DNA of 64,000 bases from JAMQPK01 sp963761975 (lineage in GTDB: Bacteria > Acidobacteriota > Vicinamibacteria > Vicinamibacterales > JAMQPK01). The notes under the pieces were generated by a model. That model ran no database searches and was not told the origin of the DNA. It saw only the letters and a program-made list of their open reading frames with translations. Shown here piece by piece: positions 1 to 9,457 of this stretch. Location of the stretch: contig CAVXIR010000002.1 in the NCBI GenBank assembly GCA_963761975.1, positions 1,426,001-1,490,000 on the forward strand, written 5' to 3'. The position numbers and the translations under genes were made by a program. Each line of letters starts with the position of its first letter. The stretch's first letter is position 1.

Positions 1-546
1 ATGTTGTCCGGTGCGGTTAATTCCGCGTTTGTCGACGGTGCCCCCGGTGACCGCACCGTGTCGGGCATGACCTTCAACCTGGACGAGGCGACGAACATGA
101 TGAACTGCTACAAGACGTCCACCTGTTCGACCACCGAGCTGAACACGTCGACCGAGGACCGTCCGTGGGGCACCAACAATCCGCGGTGGCAGCTGTACGC
201 GTACGGTCCGGTTACCAATTTCCTGCCGACGAGCACGCTCAATTCGGTGATGTACGTCGTGGTCTGGGTAGCGGACGACCCATCGGAGAGCGACGGCGAT
301 CCCACTAAAGATGGCAACACGTCCACCAATTCAGGGACCGGCGTCATCACGATGCGCGCGGCGGCGTACGGACCGAATGGTGTGCAAAGGATTGTCGACG
401 TCACGCTGTCGCGAACCGACTCGACCGAAATCGAGCGAGGGTACACGGGACAGCGCGGACAGGATGAACAAAACCGGCGTGCGCGAAAGGCTGCCGTCCA
501 GACCCCTGGCAGCGCTCTGACGCGTAACGAGCTGACGATCAACTAG
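1..546 (+). CDS. PilX-like minor pilin / pilus assembly protein, 5'-truncated
   Basis: The reading frame is open from the first base of the window and ends at TAG. Its first residues (LSGAVNSAFVDGAPGD) align with the middle of the PilX-like protein at 6794-7363 (LAGPAVSAFADGAPGG), so the N-terminal prepilin-type hydrophobic helix lies upstream of the window. Both share a VVWV/VVWI-x-DDP block and an AYGPNGVQR/AFGTSGMRR block, which supports paralogy. In the PilX family the protein is a minor pilin or pilus-associated envelope protein encoded next to PilY1, as here. The C-terminus is charged (GQRGQDEQNRRARK). The PilX name rests on context and the paralogue; sequence similarity to characterised PilX cannot be tested here. 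Confidence 0.6.
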   Translation: MLSGAVNSAFVDGAPGDRTVSGMTFNLDEATNMMNCYKTSTCSTTELNTSTEDRPWGTNNPRWQLYAYGPVTNFLPTSTLNSVMYVVVWVADDPSESDGDPTKDGNTSTNSGTGVITMRAAAYGPNGVQRIVDVTLSRTDSTEIERGYTGQRGQDEQNRRARKAAVQTPGSALTRNELTIN

Positions 547-557
547 GAGCAGTCGCG

Positions 558-3500
558 ATGAGTGCGAGAAAAACCGGCTCGGGTGCGTGGATGCGGTGGC
601 TGATGCTGGCGGTGACGCTGGTATGGCCGTCGGCCGCATCGGCACAACTCGATCCGTTGCTGATGATCAAGCGCAACAAGCCGAACTTACCTTGTCGTGG
701 TCGACTCGTCCTTGCGAATGCAGCGAGATGCGGACGGCGTGTACTACGATCCGAATGATTACGTCAAAGGCGGCGCCTTGAACCCGTGGGAAACCAGCCT
801 CGGTGTGAACGACACCAACACGCTGGTGCGGTACCGCAGGAAATATATCGGACTGACGCCCATTACGGGATCGGGCGAACGATTCACCGCGACTCGAATC
901 GACACTGTTGGCGATCTCACGTCCGGCTACAGCACGTTCTTCGCCAAGACCCGTCTGGCCGTCGCGCGAGTGGGCCTGGCGCAGGCGCTGACCGACAACA
1001 CGAGTGTGGCGCGTTTCGGGCTGATCAAGACCAGACAGAGCAACCCCTCATGGGGAACCGCCAAAAACATGGATCCGGTCAAAGTCAGCGACGCCAGTCA
1101 GCAGACACTCACCGAGACCGGCGCCTTTGAGAAATGGGCCATTACCCATCCAACCGTCAGCGCCACCAACGGGTCGAATACCACCGTGCAGGCCGCGCTT
1201 GTTCAGGCCAGTGACACCAGCAATTCCACCGTCTTGAGCAAGCTGAATCTCGGGGTGAATGCGGCCGGTCTCATTCCGTCCGGAGAAGAAAACGCCACGA
1301 CAAAGGATACGCCTGTCGACTATCTGCTGAAAGATGCTCAGGCCGAAGCGGCGCGCCTGATTACGGCTGACGGGTCCACCAATTGCCGCAACACCGTGGT
1401 CGTTCTGGTCGTCGGCGGCGGCGAAGGCAATTCCGACGCTGGTGCGAACCCAGAGAACACTGCGTCAAACTTCCTGTCGTTTTCGGCAAGCCCGAACAGG
1501 CGGGTGCCGATCTACGTCATCGCCATTGCACCGGCGAGCTCGGAGGTCTCAGAGCTCCAGGAGATCGCCACGAACAGCGGTGGCCAGTATTTCGAGATCA
1601 CCAAAGCGATGATCGATGCGACGACGGCGGGGACGCCCGTGCCCGAACTGGTGCGTGCGGCCAACATCGCCATTCAGCATGCGTTTGTCGACTTTGCCGA
1701 CTGCAACACGGCGCCGACCACGGCAAAGCCGTTCGGGCCGCAGACGGAGTTTCAGATCACCAGCCCGGTTGTCGGCACGGTGCTGCTCGAGGGACTCACT
1801 GACATCAGCGGCGGCACGTTGTCGAATACGACCATCGTGAAGCCGAGCACGACGACTGAAATCCCACAGAACTCGAACGTGATTCTCAGCACGGCGTTTG
1901 CGCTGCCGGGCTTCGAAGGCAAGCTCAGGGCCGCGCGGTTGTACAAACCAGTGCTGGATGATACAAAGCCTTCCGGCTACCGCTTCGAGAAAGACGGGAC
2001 GAAGCTCTGGGTGGGGTCGGTGCCGTCCGCAGCGACGCGGAACATCTTCACGGTGACGCAGACCGGCACCATGACCGCCTTCACGACGGCGAATGTCACG
2101 ACACTCGCGACCTACATGAACACGACCGAGGCCATGGCGACGCGCATCATTGACTACGTGCGGTCGCTTTCGCTGGGCCCTTTCATCGGCTCGACGCCCG
2201 CATTCATGGATCCCCCGTCGATCGATCCCGCCCCGGACGTTGATTATCCCGGATTCAAGACCGCCAATGCCGAACGCCGCGCGGTCATCTGGATTGGTGG
2301 CAACGACGGCATGATGCACGCGCTCGACGCGCGCACCGGCGTCGAAGTGTTTGCGTTCATCCCCTTCAACCTGCTGCCAAAGCTCCGTGCGCTGCTCGAC
2401 GGACAGGCGATCGGCAACCCTGACTTCTTCGTCGACTCGTCGCCGAAGGTTGCAGACGTGCGGGTGAGCAGCAGCGTGGCGACCTGTCCCACAGGCATGA
2501 GCACCTGTTGGCGTACGTATCTGTTTTTCGGACAGGGGCCGGGTGGAACCTTCTACCAGGCACTCGACGTCACGCTCGACGACATCTCGCCAAGCGTCAC
2601 GCCGACCGGTAGCCTGAGCGACGTGATGACCTATTTCAGCAACGCGAACAGGGTCAAGTTCCGGTGGTCGTTCCCGAGTTATCAAGACTTCGACTACACG
2701 CTCGCCCCCTACGGCGACATCAAATCGACGGCTTCAGCGCTCGCCAAGAGCGTCGGCGAGACATGGTCCGACCCGGCGGTCGGCCAGGTGCTGAACGACA
2801 CCGGGAAGTTTGCGCTGCTGACCGGATCGGGGTTCTTGACCAAAACGAAGCAGGATCAGAGCAATCGCGGCGGAACGATTGCGGGGACGACGTTTTATCT
2901 GATCAACATCGACGACGGGACTGTGTTCGACAGCGAGGACGTCGGTTCGGACGGGGTGGCGGAAAACGTCGATAACTGCGTCACCGCGAACAACTGCGGT
3001 CAATTCAAGAATGCGCTTCAGGCCGACGTGGTCGCCACCGGTCCTCCGGACACGCGATATGTCACCAAAGCCTATGTCGGCGACCTCGACGGCAAAGTGT
3101 GGAGGTTCGACATCACGATGCAAAGCGGCGCGCCGGTCGTGACCGCCAAGACGAATCTTCACGCCGCGGGGGCCGCGCATCCGTTGTTTGCCTCGATGGC
3201 GACCGTGCACATCGGCGCAACGCAGTCTTACGTGTTCTTCGGCACAGGGAGCGACCTGCTGCCGACAACCGGGCTGCCGACGACACATAAATACAAGCTA
3301 ATCAGTCTGCTCGATCAGGGGACCAGCGGGTCGGTCAAATTCACCGAGCTTCTTCAGCAGATCGACGGTGTTGGCAACGACGAGAAAGTGACCGGGTTCC
3401 CCGCTGTTGCGGGAGACATCGTGTTTTTCGTGACGACGATCACCAAGCCGGCGAACGCTTGCACGTTGCCAGACGGCGCGTTATTTGCGATGACATTTAC

Positions 3501-3711
3501 AGGTGGCAGAGGCTACACGGCGACCGGTACGAACAGCGGTAACGCGATTCTGACGCTGACCGGCGCGCGCGTGAGCGCGCCGTTCATCGTCGATCAGCAC
3601 GTCGCCTTCGCGTTCGGAAACAAGCTGGAAATCCTCGGCGATCCGAACGACTTCAACAATGGTGTCGGTCAGGTGGGCGTCCGGATTCTTTCTTGGCGAG
3701 ACGTGCGGTAA
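558..3711 (+). CDS. pilY1: PilY1-like type IV pilus tip/biogenesis protein, frameshifted near base 687
   Basis: An N-terminal signal peptide (WMRWLMLAVTLVWPSAASA) begins at ATG 558, with GGAGC before it. The rest of the protein is in another frame from about 688. Removing one T at 687-688 joins NKPN to YLVVVDSSLRM, which restores the usual start of a von Willebrand A domain with a MIDAS-like DxS. Further on come the vWA core (VVVLVVGGGEGN) and a PilY1-type beta-propeller (VIWIGGNDGMMHALDARTG, near 2290-2340). The family is secreted or outer-membrane, located at the pilus tip, and needed for pilus extension and adhesion. It sits between a PilX-like gene and a TPR gene, as in pilus minor-pilin operons. 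As printed, translation could restart at GTG 697 without a signal peptide. A sequencing error is likely. Confidence 0.8.
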
Positions 3712-3717
3712 CGCGCA

Positions 3718-4590
3718 GTGGCGTCGCTGACTTGTCCGTTCTGCTCGGCGAAGATCAAGAAAGACCGGCTCCGTTGTCCGCGATGCGGCGAGCTGCTGCC
3801 CGCGGCACAGGATTCCGCCGAAGCGCCGCCGTCGCCGCTGGCGCAATATCGAGACCTGGCGCCCGTCGTAGGCGGTGTCTTGTCGCTGGGCGTGCTGATC
3901 GTTGCGGTGGCCTTGTCCTCGGCCTCGCAGCCTCAGCCGCCTCCCGCTGCGCCGTCTGCCGTGGCAAAACCTGCGCCGGCAGCCAAGCGATCGCCTCAGG
4001 TATCAGCCGAAGCACCCGCCGTTGATATAGCGGATCCCAAACACGGCGGGACAGCCGCCTACACGCGTGGTGACTATACGACGGCGCTGACGAGGTACGA
4101 GAGGGCCGTTCAAGAAAACCCGAATGATGCCGACGCGTTGAACAATCTCGGTCAGGTGCTCACACGTATGGGCCGCCCGGCCGAGGCTATTCCGCACTTC
4201 CAGCGCGCGCTGACAGTGTCTCCAGACGTATGGGCGTACCGCTTCAACCTTGCGCGTGCGCACGGACAGGCGGGCAACTGGAGCCGGGCGGTCGACGACT
4301 ATCGTGTGGCGGCGATGCTCAATGTGGATGACTACGTCACCCACTACAACCTGGGCATGGCGCTGCACAAGCTTGGAGACGAGGCGGCGGCGATTACCGA
4401 ATATCAGAAGGCGATCGAGCTGGCGCCGGCCGAGCCGAGCTTCCACCTGTCGCTCGGCATCAGCTACGAGCGCCTCAACCGGGCCGAGGACGCGGCAAGG
4501 GCGTACGAGGAGTATCTGAAGATGGACCCGTTAGCGCCAGGCGCCGAAAAAATAAAATCGCAAATCGAAGCGCTACGAAAGCCGGCATAG
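3718..4590 (+). CDS. Zinc-ribbon, TPR-repeat membrane protein
   Basis: The GTG start lies 6 bp after the pilY1 stop. Residues 5-24 form a double CxxC zinc ribbon (CPFCSAKIKKDRLRCPRCG). A Pro/Ala-rich stretch flanks one hydrophobic segment (about residues 49-66, VVGGVLSLGVLIVAVAL). Residues about 110-285 hold tandem tetratricopeptide repeats, e.g. ADALNNLGQVLTRMGRPAEA and DYVTHYNLGMALHKLGDEAA. TPR proteins scaffold protein assemblies; next to pilY1 and minor pilin genes a role in pilus assembly is reasonable but is inferred from position only. The cytoplasmic zinc ribbon with TPRs on the other side of a single helix is a common architecture in this kind of genome. Confidence 0.7.
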   Translation: MASLTCPFCSAKIKKDRLRCPRCGELLPAAQDSAEAPPSPLAQYRDLAPVVGGVLSLGVLIVAVALSSASQPQPPPAAPSAVAKPAPAAKRSPQVSAEAPAVDIADPKHGGTAAYTRGDYTTALTRYERAVQENPNDADALNNLGQVLTRMGRPAEAIPHFQRALTVSPDVWAYRFNLARAHGQAGNWSRAVDDYRVAAMLNVDDYVTHYNLGMALHKLGDEAAAITEYQKAIELAPAEPSFHLSLGISYERLNRAEDAARAYEEYLKMDPLAPGAEKIKSQIEALRKPA

Positions 4591-4592
4591 CT

Positions 4593-5168
4593 ATGCGCAA
4601 CGAATTTCTTCTCCTTGTGCTCATCTCCGCTCTTGCGGTGCCTTCGACGGGTCGCGCGCAATCGCTGGCCGACGTGGCGAAGGCCGAGGCTGTTCGTCGC
4701 AAATCGCAGACGAAGCCGTCCAAGATGTACACGAACGAAAGTCTGGCAGAGACGCTGCAGGGCTCTGACGTATCTTCTGCACCCGCTCCGTCGGATCAGG
4801 CAGCCAGGCCTGCAGTCGCAAAGCCGGCGACAGCGCCGGCAAGCACCGCGACCCCTGCCGCCAAGATCGACGCACCCGACGAAAAGTCAACCGAGGCCTA
4901 CTGGAAGAGCCGGGTCACTGCACTCCAGCAAAGCCTTGCACGCCACAAAGTGCTGACCGAGGCGATGCAGAGCAGAATCAATGCGCTCCACGCCGAAGGA
5001 CTCAGCGCCGATGATCCAGGCAGGCACGCCGCAATCCAGGCCAGTCTGACAACGGCCGTCGGCGAGTTGCAGCGGCTGAAACAGGAAACGGATAAACAGA
5101 ACAAGGATCTCGCGGCCATTCAGGAGGAAGCCCGACGGGCCAACATTCCTCCCGGTTGGTTGCGCTAG
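4593..5168 (+). CDS. Small secreted coiled-coil protein, paralogue 1
   Basis: It starts 2 bp after the TPR gene. Residues 1-22 are a signal peptide (MRNEFLLLVLISALAVPSTG) followed by the motif QSLADVAKAEAVRRK and YTNESL. The middle is Ala/Pro/Thr-rich and low complexity. The C-terminal 90 residues are predicted helical or coiled-coil and end EEARRANIPPGWLR. The protein at 7467-8063 matches it at both ends (QSLADVARAEAARRK, YTNEDL, EEARRASVPSGWLR). No function is known to me. Two copies, each closing a block of minor pilin genes, suggest an accessory role in the pilus or envelope. The stop codon TAG is also the edge of the inverted-repeat element at 5165-5330. Confidence 0.65.
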   Translation: MRNEFLLLVLISALAVPSTGRAQSLADVAKAEAVRRKSQTKPSKMYTNESLAETLQGSDVSSAPAPSDQAARPAVAKPATAPASTATPAAKIDAPDEKSTEAYWKSRVTALQQSLARHKVLTEAMQSRINALHAEGLSADDPGRHAAIQASLTTAVGELQRLKQETDKQNKDLAAIQEEARRANIPPGWLR

Positions 5169-5330
5169 TGGCCTGTCCTCGCTGAATCAGTACCGCCTGC
5201 CGGGCGGGGCATCCCGGCTGGCTGCGTTGCTCCTCGTTCAAATATTCCCGATATTCTCACTCGTCGCGCCTTGCCATCCGGGCGCCGCGCTCCGGCATCC
5301 GGTACTGATTCAGCGAGGACAGGCCACTAG
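5165..5330. mobile_element. MITE-like element with 30-bp perfect inverted repeats
   Basis: Bases 5165-5194 (CTAGTGGCCTGTCCTCGCTG...) are the exact reverse complement of 5301-5330. The interior has partial symmetry and a central AATAT-N5-ATATT hairpin near 5240-5255. There is no ORF of note. The outer end overlaps the TAG stop of the gene at 4593-5168. The element starts and ends at CTAG, so a TA or CTAG target duplication is possible, as for IS630/mariner-type or some IS5-type derivatives (inference). It shares 21 identical bases (5274-5294) with the element at 7360-7424. The rest of the gap to 5497 shows no gene. Confidence 0.7.
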
Positions 5331-5497
5331 AGCCGGCCATTCAACGGATCCGGCGGCTGGGACACTCGCAGATTCTGCGGCGCCGCCCGCGACCCGCGAT
5401 CGCACTTTCCACAACCCCCACTCGATAACGCCTCGAAATTCGCGGCTACCCGTATAGACATCGCTGGAGCGCCGTTTGCACCGGTGCACGATCTCCC

Positions 5498-5908
5498 ATG
5501 CGTGCAGCGGATCGCGGATTCTCGCTCATCGAAGCCATCATCACCACAGCGCTGCTGGCCGGCGCCATCGTGACGCTGGCGCATCTCGTCACAGTCTGCG
5601 CCGGAACGAACGCAGTCGCCCAACACCGGACGATGACCGTTCTTTTTGCGCAACAGAAGCTTGAACAGCTGCGAGCTGAAGCGGTCCTGGATGAGGCTCC
5701 GCGCGTTGACGAATATCTCGACGCGGAAGGTGCCCTCGTCTGTCGCGGCCAGAGTTCGTGCGTTGGAGCCGTTTACTTGCGCCAGTGGTCGATTCATCCG
5801 TCCGCAGTTGCTCCGCCCGCGCTGCTGGTGCACGTGCGCGCGCGACGGGCGCAGAGCGGTGGCGGCGAGGTCCACCTGATAACGGTGCGGCCGAGAATTC
5901 TACGGTAA
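5498..5908 (+). CDS. Type IV prepilin-like protein (PilV/GspI type)
   Basis: The N-terminus RGFSLIEAIITTALLAGAIVTLAHL is a class III signal: prepilin peptidase would cut before F, leaving an N-methylated helix with Glu at position 5. At 136 residues the length suits a minor pilin or pseudopilin. The C-terminal part holds Cys pairs and ends in a beta-rich stretch (LLVHVRARRAQSGGGEVHLITVR). PilW- and PilX-like genes follow 4 bp downstream and then in an ATGA overlap, which is the pilV-pilW-pilX order of minor pilin operons. I chose ATG 5498 because it places the cleavage motif 7 residues in. Assignment as PilV rather than another minor pilin comes from gene order. Confidence 0.7.
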   Translation: MRAADRGFSLIEAIITTALLAGAIVTLAHLVTVCAGTNAVAQHRTMTVLFAQQKLEQLRAEAVLDEAPRVDEYLDAEGALVCRGQSSCVGAVYLRQWSIHPSAVAPPALLVHVRARRAQSGGGEVHLITVRPRILR

Positions 5909-5912
5909 CGAT

Positions 5913-6797
5913 ATGCGCGGATTCTCGCTCGTGGAACTGCTCATCTCGCTCTTGATCGTGCTCGTCGTCACGAATGCCATGATCGGGTTGGTGAACTCCG
6001 CGCATGCGCTCTTCGCCGTCCAGGCCGAACTGCCGGATATGCACCAGCGGCTTCGGGTTGGTGCTGATGCGCTCGGCCGGGACCTGCTCACGGCCGGGGG
6101 TGGGACGTTCGCGTCGATCGTGCCGCACCGACGCGGATGGGAATCGCCAGACGTCCCCGGAACATTCCGAGCCGATCGCGTGTCGGTGCTCAGCGTTCCT
6201 GCTTTTGCGCCACAGGCGACGGTGAGCCAGCCAACCGACGGGGCAGGGGCCATCCTCGTTGCTGCGAGGCCGGGTTGTCTTTCCAGCGATCCGCTTTGCG
6301 GTTTCCTGCCCGGCATGCTGGCGGTTATTTTCGACGAGACAGGAGCCTACGACACGTTCCGCATCTCCAGCGTGACATCCGATCCTCCAGCGCTGCTGCA
6401 CGCGGGTTTCTCTTTGTCGAAAACCTATCCAGCCGGTGCGACGGTTGCGCAGGCCGAAGCGGTCACCTACTGGCTGCAGGTCGATCCGCGATCCAACGTG
6501 TCACAGCTGATGAAGTACGACGGTCAGCAGACCGATCTGCCGCTTGCAGACAATGTTGTCGAGCTCAATTTCGAGTACTACGCCGATGCACTTGCTCGTC
6601 TCGATGCAGGCGCGCTGACAGACGGGCCGTGGCTGCCCGATTCCAGTTTTCCCCATCGGTTCGATGCCGATCTGCTTCGCGTGCGCCGTGTGCGTGCCAC
6701 GGTGCGCGTGCGTCCGAATCAGACGATCCTGCAGGCGCCCATTGCCGACCGGACCATTCATCTCGAGATTGCGCCGAGAGCCCAGAATCGACCATGA
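5913..6797 (+). CDS. PilW-like minor pilin
   Basis: The very short leader MRG is followed by FSLVELLISLLIVLVVTNAMI, a textbook prepilin cleavage site and hydrophobic alpha-1N helix with Glu5. At about 294 residues the protein is long for a pilin and fits PilW-type minor pilins. The downstream half is beta-rich with no recognisable enzymatic motif. It starts 4 bp after the PilV-like stop and overlaps the next start by ATGA, so the three are probably co-translated. Minor pilins prime assembly of the type IV pilus at the inner membrane and sit at its tip with PilY1. Confidence 0.75.
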   Translation: MRGFSLVELLISLLIVLVVTNAMIGLVNSAHALFAVQAELPDMHQRLRVGADALGRDLLTAGGGTFASIVPHRRGWESPDVPGTFRADRVSVLSVPAFAPQATVSQPTDGAGAILVAARPGCLSSDPLCGFLPGMLAVIFDETGAYDTFRISSVTSDPPALLHAGFSLSKTYPAGATVAQAEAVTYWLQVDPRSNVSQLMKYDGQQTDLPLADNVVELNFEYYADALARLDAGALTDGPWLPDSSFPHRFDADLLRVRRVRATVRVRPNQTILQAPIADRTIHLEIAPRAQNRP

Positions 6798-7363
6798 ACA
6801 GCCGAGGCAACCGGGGAGCGGCGCTGGTGCTGGCGATGATCGCCGTGTTCTTCATGGCGGCGCTGGGCGCGTCGCTAGCCATCATGACGGGCACAGAGCT
6901 GCGGATCACGGCCAGCTATGCCGATGGGATGGAGCTGCGGTATGCCGCCGAGGCCGCACTCGAAGTGGTCATTCAGGAGCTCGTGGCGAGTGCCGACTGG
7001 AATGGCATGCTGGCGGGGCCGGCGGTGTCTGCGTTCGCCGACGGCGCGCCGGGCGGCCGACGCACGCTCAGCGATGGGTCGGCGATCGACCTCGACGACC
7101 TGACCAGTCAGGTAATCGCCGGCAATCCGACCTGCCGGCTGTTCGGGTTCGGGCCGGCGCAGCGCCTCCAGCCGGCCGAGAACCTGGGGGTCGACGGATA
7201 CCTCGTCGTGTGGATCGGCGACGATCCTGAGGAAAATCCCGCCATTCTGGCCCTTCGCGCGGAGGCGTTCGGCACGTCCGGGATGCGGCGGATCCTCGAA
7301 GCGCGGGTGCTTCGCACCGATTCCGGTGCCGTGCGGGTCGTCGGGTGGGACGAGGGCCCCTAG
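6794..7363 (+). CDS. PilX-like minor pilin / pilus assembly protein
   Basis: ATG 6794 overlaps the stop of the PilW-like gene. N-terminal residues include GNRGAALVLAMIAVFFMAALGASLAIMTGTEL, resembling the PilX N-terminal hydrophobic helix, which has GxALxxxM in place of the normal FxxxE prepilin motif. The remainder parallels the truncated protein at 1-546, so the two pilin blocks are duplicates. A PilX-like protein normally acts with PilY1, yet no PilY1 follows this copy; the only one in the window is at 558-3711. The stop codon TAG coincides with the edge of a small inverted-repeat element. Confidence 0.65.
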   Translation: MNSRGNRGAALVLAMIAVFFMAALGASLAIMTGTELRITASYADGMELRYAAEAALEVVIQELVASADWNGMLAGPAVSAFADGAPGGRRTLSDGSAIDLDDLTSQVIAGNPTCRLFGFGPAQRLQPAENLGVDGYLVVWIGDDPEENPAILALRAEAFGTSGMRRILEARVLRTDSGAVRVVGWDEGP

Positions 7364-7424
7364 TGTCCCATCCGGGCGCCGCGCTCCGCGACTTATGCCA
7401 CGAATCACACGGCCGGGACACTAG
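7360..7424. mobile_element. Small MITE-like inverted-repeat element
   Basis: CTAGTGTCCC (7360-7369) and GGGACACTAG (7415-7424) are perfect inverted repeats. The interior carries CATCCGGGCGCCGCGCTCCG, identical to a stretch of the element at 5165-5330. The left edge contains the TAG stop of the PilX-like gene, just as the other copy sits on a stop codon. At 65 bp it could be an internally deleted relative. Confidence 0.6.
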
Positions 7425-7466
7425 TACGATGTTTTGTTTCGGTACGTCCGATAATTGGGGATAGGC

Positions 7467-8063
7467 ATGCGTAACGAGCTTTTGGGGGCAGTCTGTATGG
7501 CGGCAGTGCTCGTGTTGGTCGAGACGGGTAGCGCTCAGTCGCTGGCGGATGTAGCTCGGGCAGAGGCGGCCCGGCGGAAAGCCCAAGGGAAAACCTCGGC
7601 TAAGACCTACACCAACGAGGACCTGAAAAGCACAAAAGGGACGTCAGAGCCGGCCCCGGACGCGTCGACAGCTAAACCTGCAGCACCGGCTCCCGCGACG
7701 TCGACAGCTCCAGCTGGCTCGGCGGTGCCGGCCGCAACGGCGTCGACGCCAGCGCAGCCGCCGAAATCGGCAGATCCTCCGAAGGACGAGAAGTACTGGC
7801 GCAATCGCATGACCGGGGCGCGAACGGCGCTCCAGCGCAGCGAATCTTTCGTCGAAGCCCTGCAGAGTCATATCAACGGGTTGTACGCCGAGTTTGTTGC
7901 GATGGGCGATCCAATTCAACGCGCCGGGATAGAGAAGAAACGAAACGAGGCCATCGCCGAACAAGATCGTGTGAAGACGGATATCGCCCAGCAGAAGAAA
8001 GCCATCGCCGCCCTCGAAGAAGAGGCGCGGCGTGCATCAGTTCCGTCTGGCTGGCTTCGTTGA
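7467..8063 (+). CDS. Small secreted coiled-coil protein, paralogue 2
   Basis: I chose ATG 7467 (MRNELLGAV) over the upstream TTG because the paralogue at 4593 also begins MRNE and a GGGG stretch lies about 7 bp upstream. It has a signal peptide to about residue 23, then QSLADVARAEAARRK, KTYTNEDL, a long Ala/Pro/Thr linker, and a helical C-terminal half ending EEARRASVPSGWLR. Function is unknown. Its stop overlaps the start of the NtrC-type regulator, so translation is coupled. A periplasmic role linked to pili is a positional guess. Confidence 0.65.
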   Translation: MRNELLGAVCMAAVLVLVETGSAQSLADVARAEAARRKAQGKTSAKTYTNEDLKSTKGTSEPAPDASTAKPAAPAPATSTAPAGSAVPAATASTPAQPPKSADPPKDEKYWRNRMTGARTALQRSESFVEALQSHINGLYAEFVAMGDPIQRAGIEKKRNEAIAEQDRVKTDIAQQKKAIAALEEEARRASVPSGWLR

Positions 8064-9454
8064 GCCGTCGAGTGCGCCCTCCCATCCTCATCGTCGAAGA
8101 CAAAGACTCGCTGCGCACGATGCTGAAGCTGGCCATCGAGGGCCAGGGCCATGGCGTCGTCGAAGCGGCAACCGAGCGCGAGGCGGTGCAGGCGATGCAA
8201 CAGAATCGCCCCGCTCTTGTGCTGACGGATCTTCGTCTGCCCGAAGGCGACGGCTTTGGCGTGCTCCGCGGCGCAAAGGAGCTCGACCCCGAGCTGCCGG
8301 TCATTGTCATGACCGCGTATGGAAGCATTCAGGATGCCGTGGCCGCCATGAAAGATGGCGCCCTCGACTTTCTGGCCAAGCCGGTGGAGCCCGATCATCT
8401 GCTTCTGATGGTCGATCGCGCCTTGGCGCAGCGGAAGATGCTGACCGAATACATTCTGTTGAAGGAAGAGCTGGCTGCGCGGCGCGGAGCCCCGCAGATC
8501 ATCGGCGATGCTCCTTCGCTGAAGCAGGCCATTCTCGCGCTGCAACGTGCGGCCGGGTCGGATGCCACGGTGCTGCTCGAAGGGGAGAGTGGCACGGGCA
8601 AGGAGCTGTTCGCGCGGGCGCTTCACGCGCTGAGCCCGCGATCGGACGGCCCGTTTGTGGCCATCAACTGCGCGGCGATTCCAGACAACCTGCTCGAGAC
8701 CGAGCTATTTGGCCATGAGAAGGGTGCGTTTACCGGTGCGGTCGCCCGAAAGCCTGGCAAGTTCGAGCTCGCCCATCGAGGCACGTTGTTTCTCGACGAA
8801 ATCGGCGATCTGCCACTCGGCCTGCAGGCGAAGATTCTGCGCGCGCTGGAAGAACGCCGGTTCGAGCGCATCGGCGGCACGCAATCACTGCACGTCGATG
8901 TGCGCATCGTTGCAGCCACGAACAAAGCGCTGCGCGCCGGCGTTGCGTCCAAGCAGTTCCGCGAGGATTTGTTCTTTCGGCTCTCGGTCTTTCCGATCGC
9001 GATCCCGCCGCTGCGTGACCGTCAGGCCGATATTCCGATACTCGCGCGCCACTTCGTCGACCGATTCTGCCGCGAGCTGAAGAAAAAGCCGGCGATTCTG
9101 GCGCCGTCGGCAGTGGATGAGCTGCAGAAATATCACTGGCCCGGCAACGTGCGTGAGCTGCAGAACTGCATGGAGCGGGCTGTGATTCTTTCGGAAACCG
9201 ACGCGATTCACGCACGCCATCTGAATCTGTCTCTACATGCGCCGACATTGCCCGACGCACCAAGTCCGTGGTCGACGTTCGATTTCTCCGGCACGCTGTC
9301 CGAGGTGAACAGACGCGCGCAGGCCGAGGTCGAAAAGAGGAAGATCGAGCAGGTGCTGAAAGAAACAGGCGGGAACGAGGGCAGAGCGGCCGATCTGCTT
9401 GGCGTCGCCTACAAACCCCTGCTGGCCAAGATTAAGGAGTATGGGCTTAAGTAG
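8060..9454 (+). CDS. NtrC-family sigma-54-dependent response regulator
   Basis: The order is receiver, AAA+ and Fis-type helix-turn-helix. The receiver (residues about 8-125) has acidic ED, the phospho-acceptor in LVLTDLRLPEGDG and the conserved K in LAKPVEP. The AAA+ module shows Walker A GESGTGKE, the sigma-54 contact loop GAFTGA, Walker B LFLDEIGDLP and the sensor region FPGNVRELQN-like sequence WPGNVRELQNC. The C-terminus ETGGNEGRAADLLGVAYKPLLAKIKEYG is a Fis-like DNA-binding helix pair. The TTG start overlaps the preceding stop (TTGA); GTG 8072 is an alternative. No histidine kinase gene is adjacent. Given the pilus genes in front, it may control pili as PilR does, but it could equally be a general regulator. 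Confidence 0.9.
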   Translation: MSRRVRPPILIVEDKDSLRTMLKLAIEGQGHGVVEAATEREAVQAMQQNRPALVLTDLRLPEGDGFGVLRGAKELDPELPVIVMTAYGSIQDAVAAMKDGALDFLAKPVEPDHLLLMVDRALAQRKMLTEYILLKEELAARRGAPQIIGDAPSLKQAILALQRAAGSDATVLLEGESGTGKELFARALHALSPRSDGPFVAINCAAIPDNLLETELFGHEKGAFTGAVARKPGKFELAHRGTLFLDEIGDLPLGLQAKILRALEERRFERIGGTQSLHVDVRIVAATNKALRAGVASKQFREDLFFRLSVFPIAIPPLRDRQADIPILARHFVDRFCRELKKKPAILAPSAVDELQKYHWPGNVRELQNCMERAVILSETDAIHARHLNLSLHAPTLPDAPSPWSTFDFSGTLSEVNRRAQAEVEKRKIEQVLKETGGNEGRAADLLGVAYKPLLAKIKEYGLK

Positions 9455-9457
9455 ATC

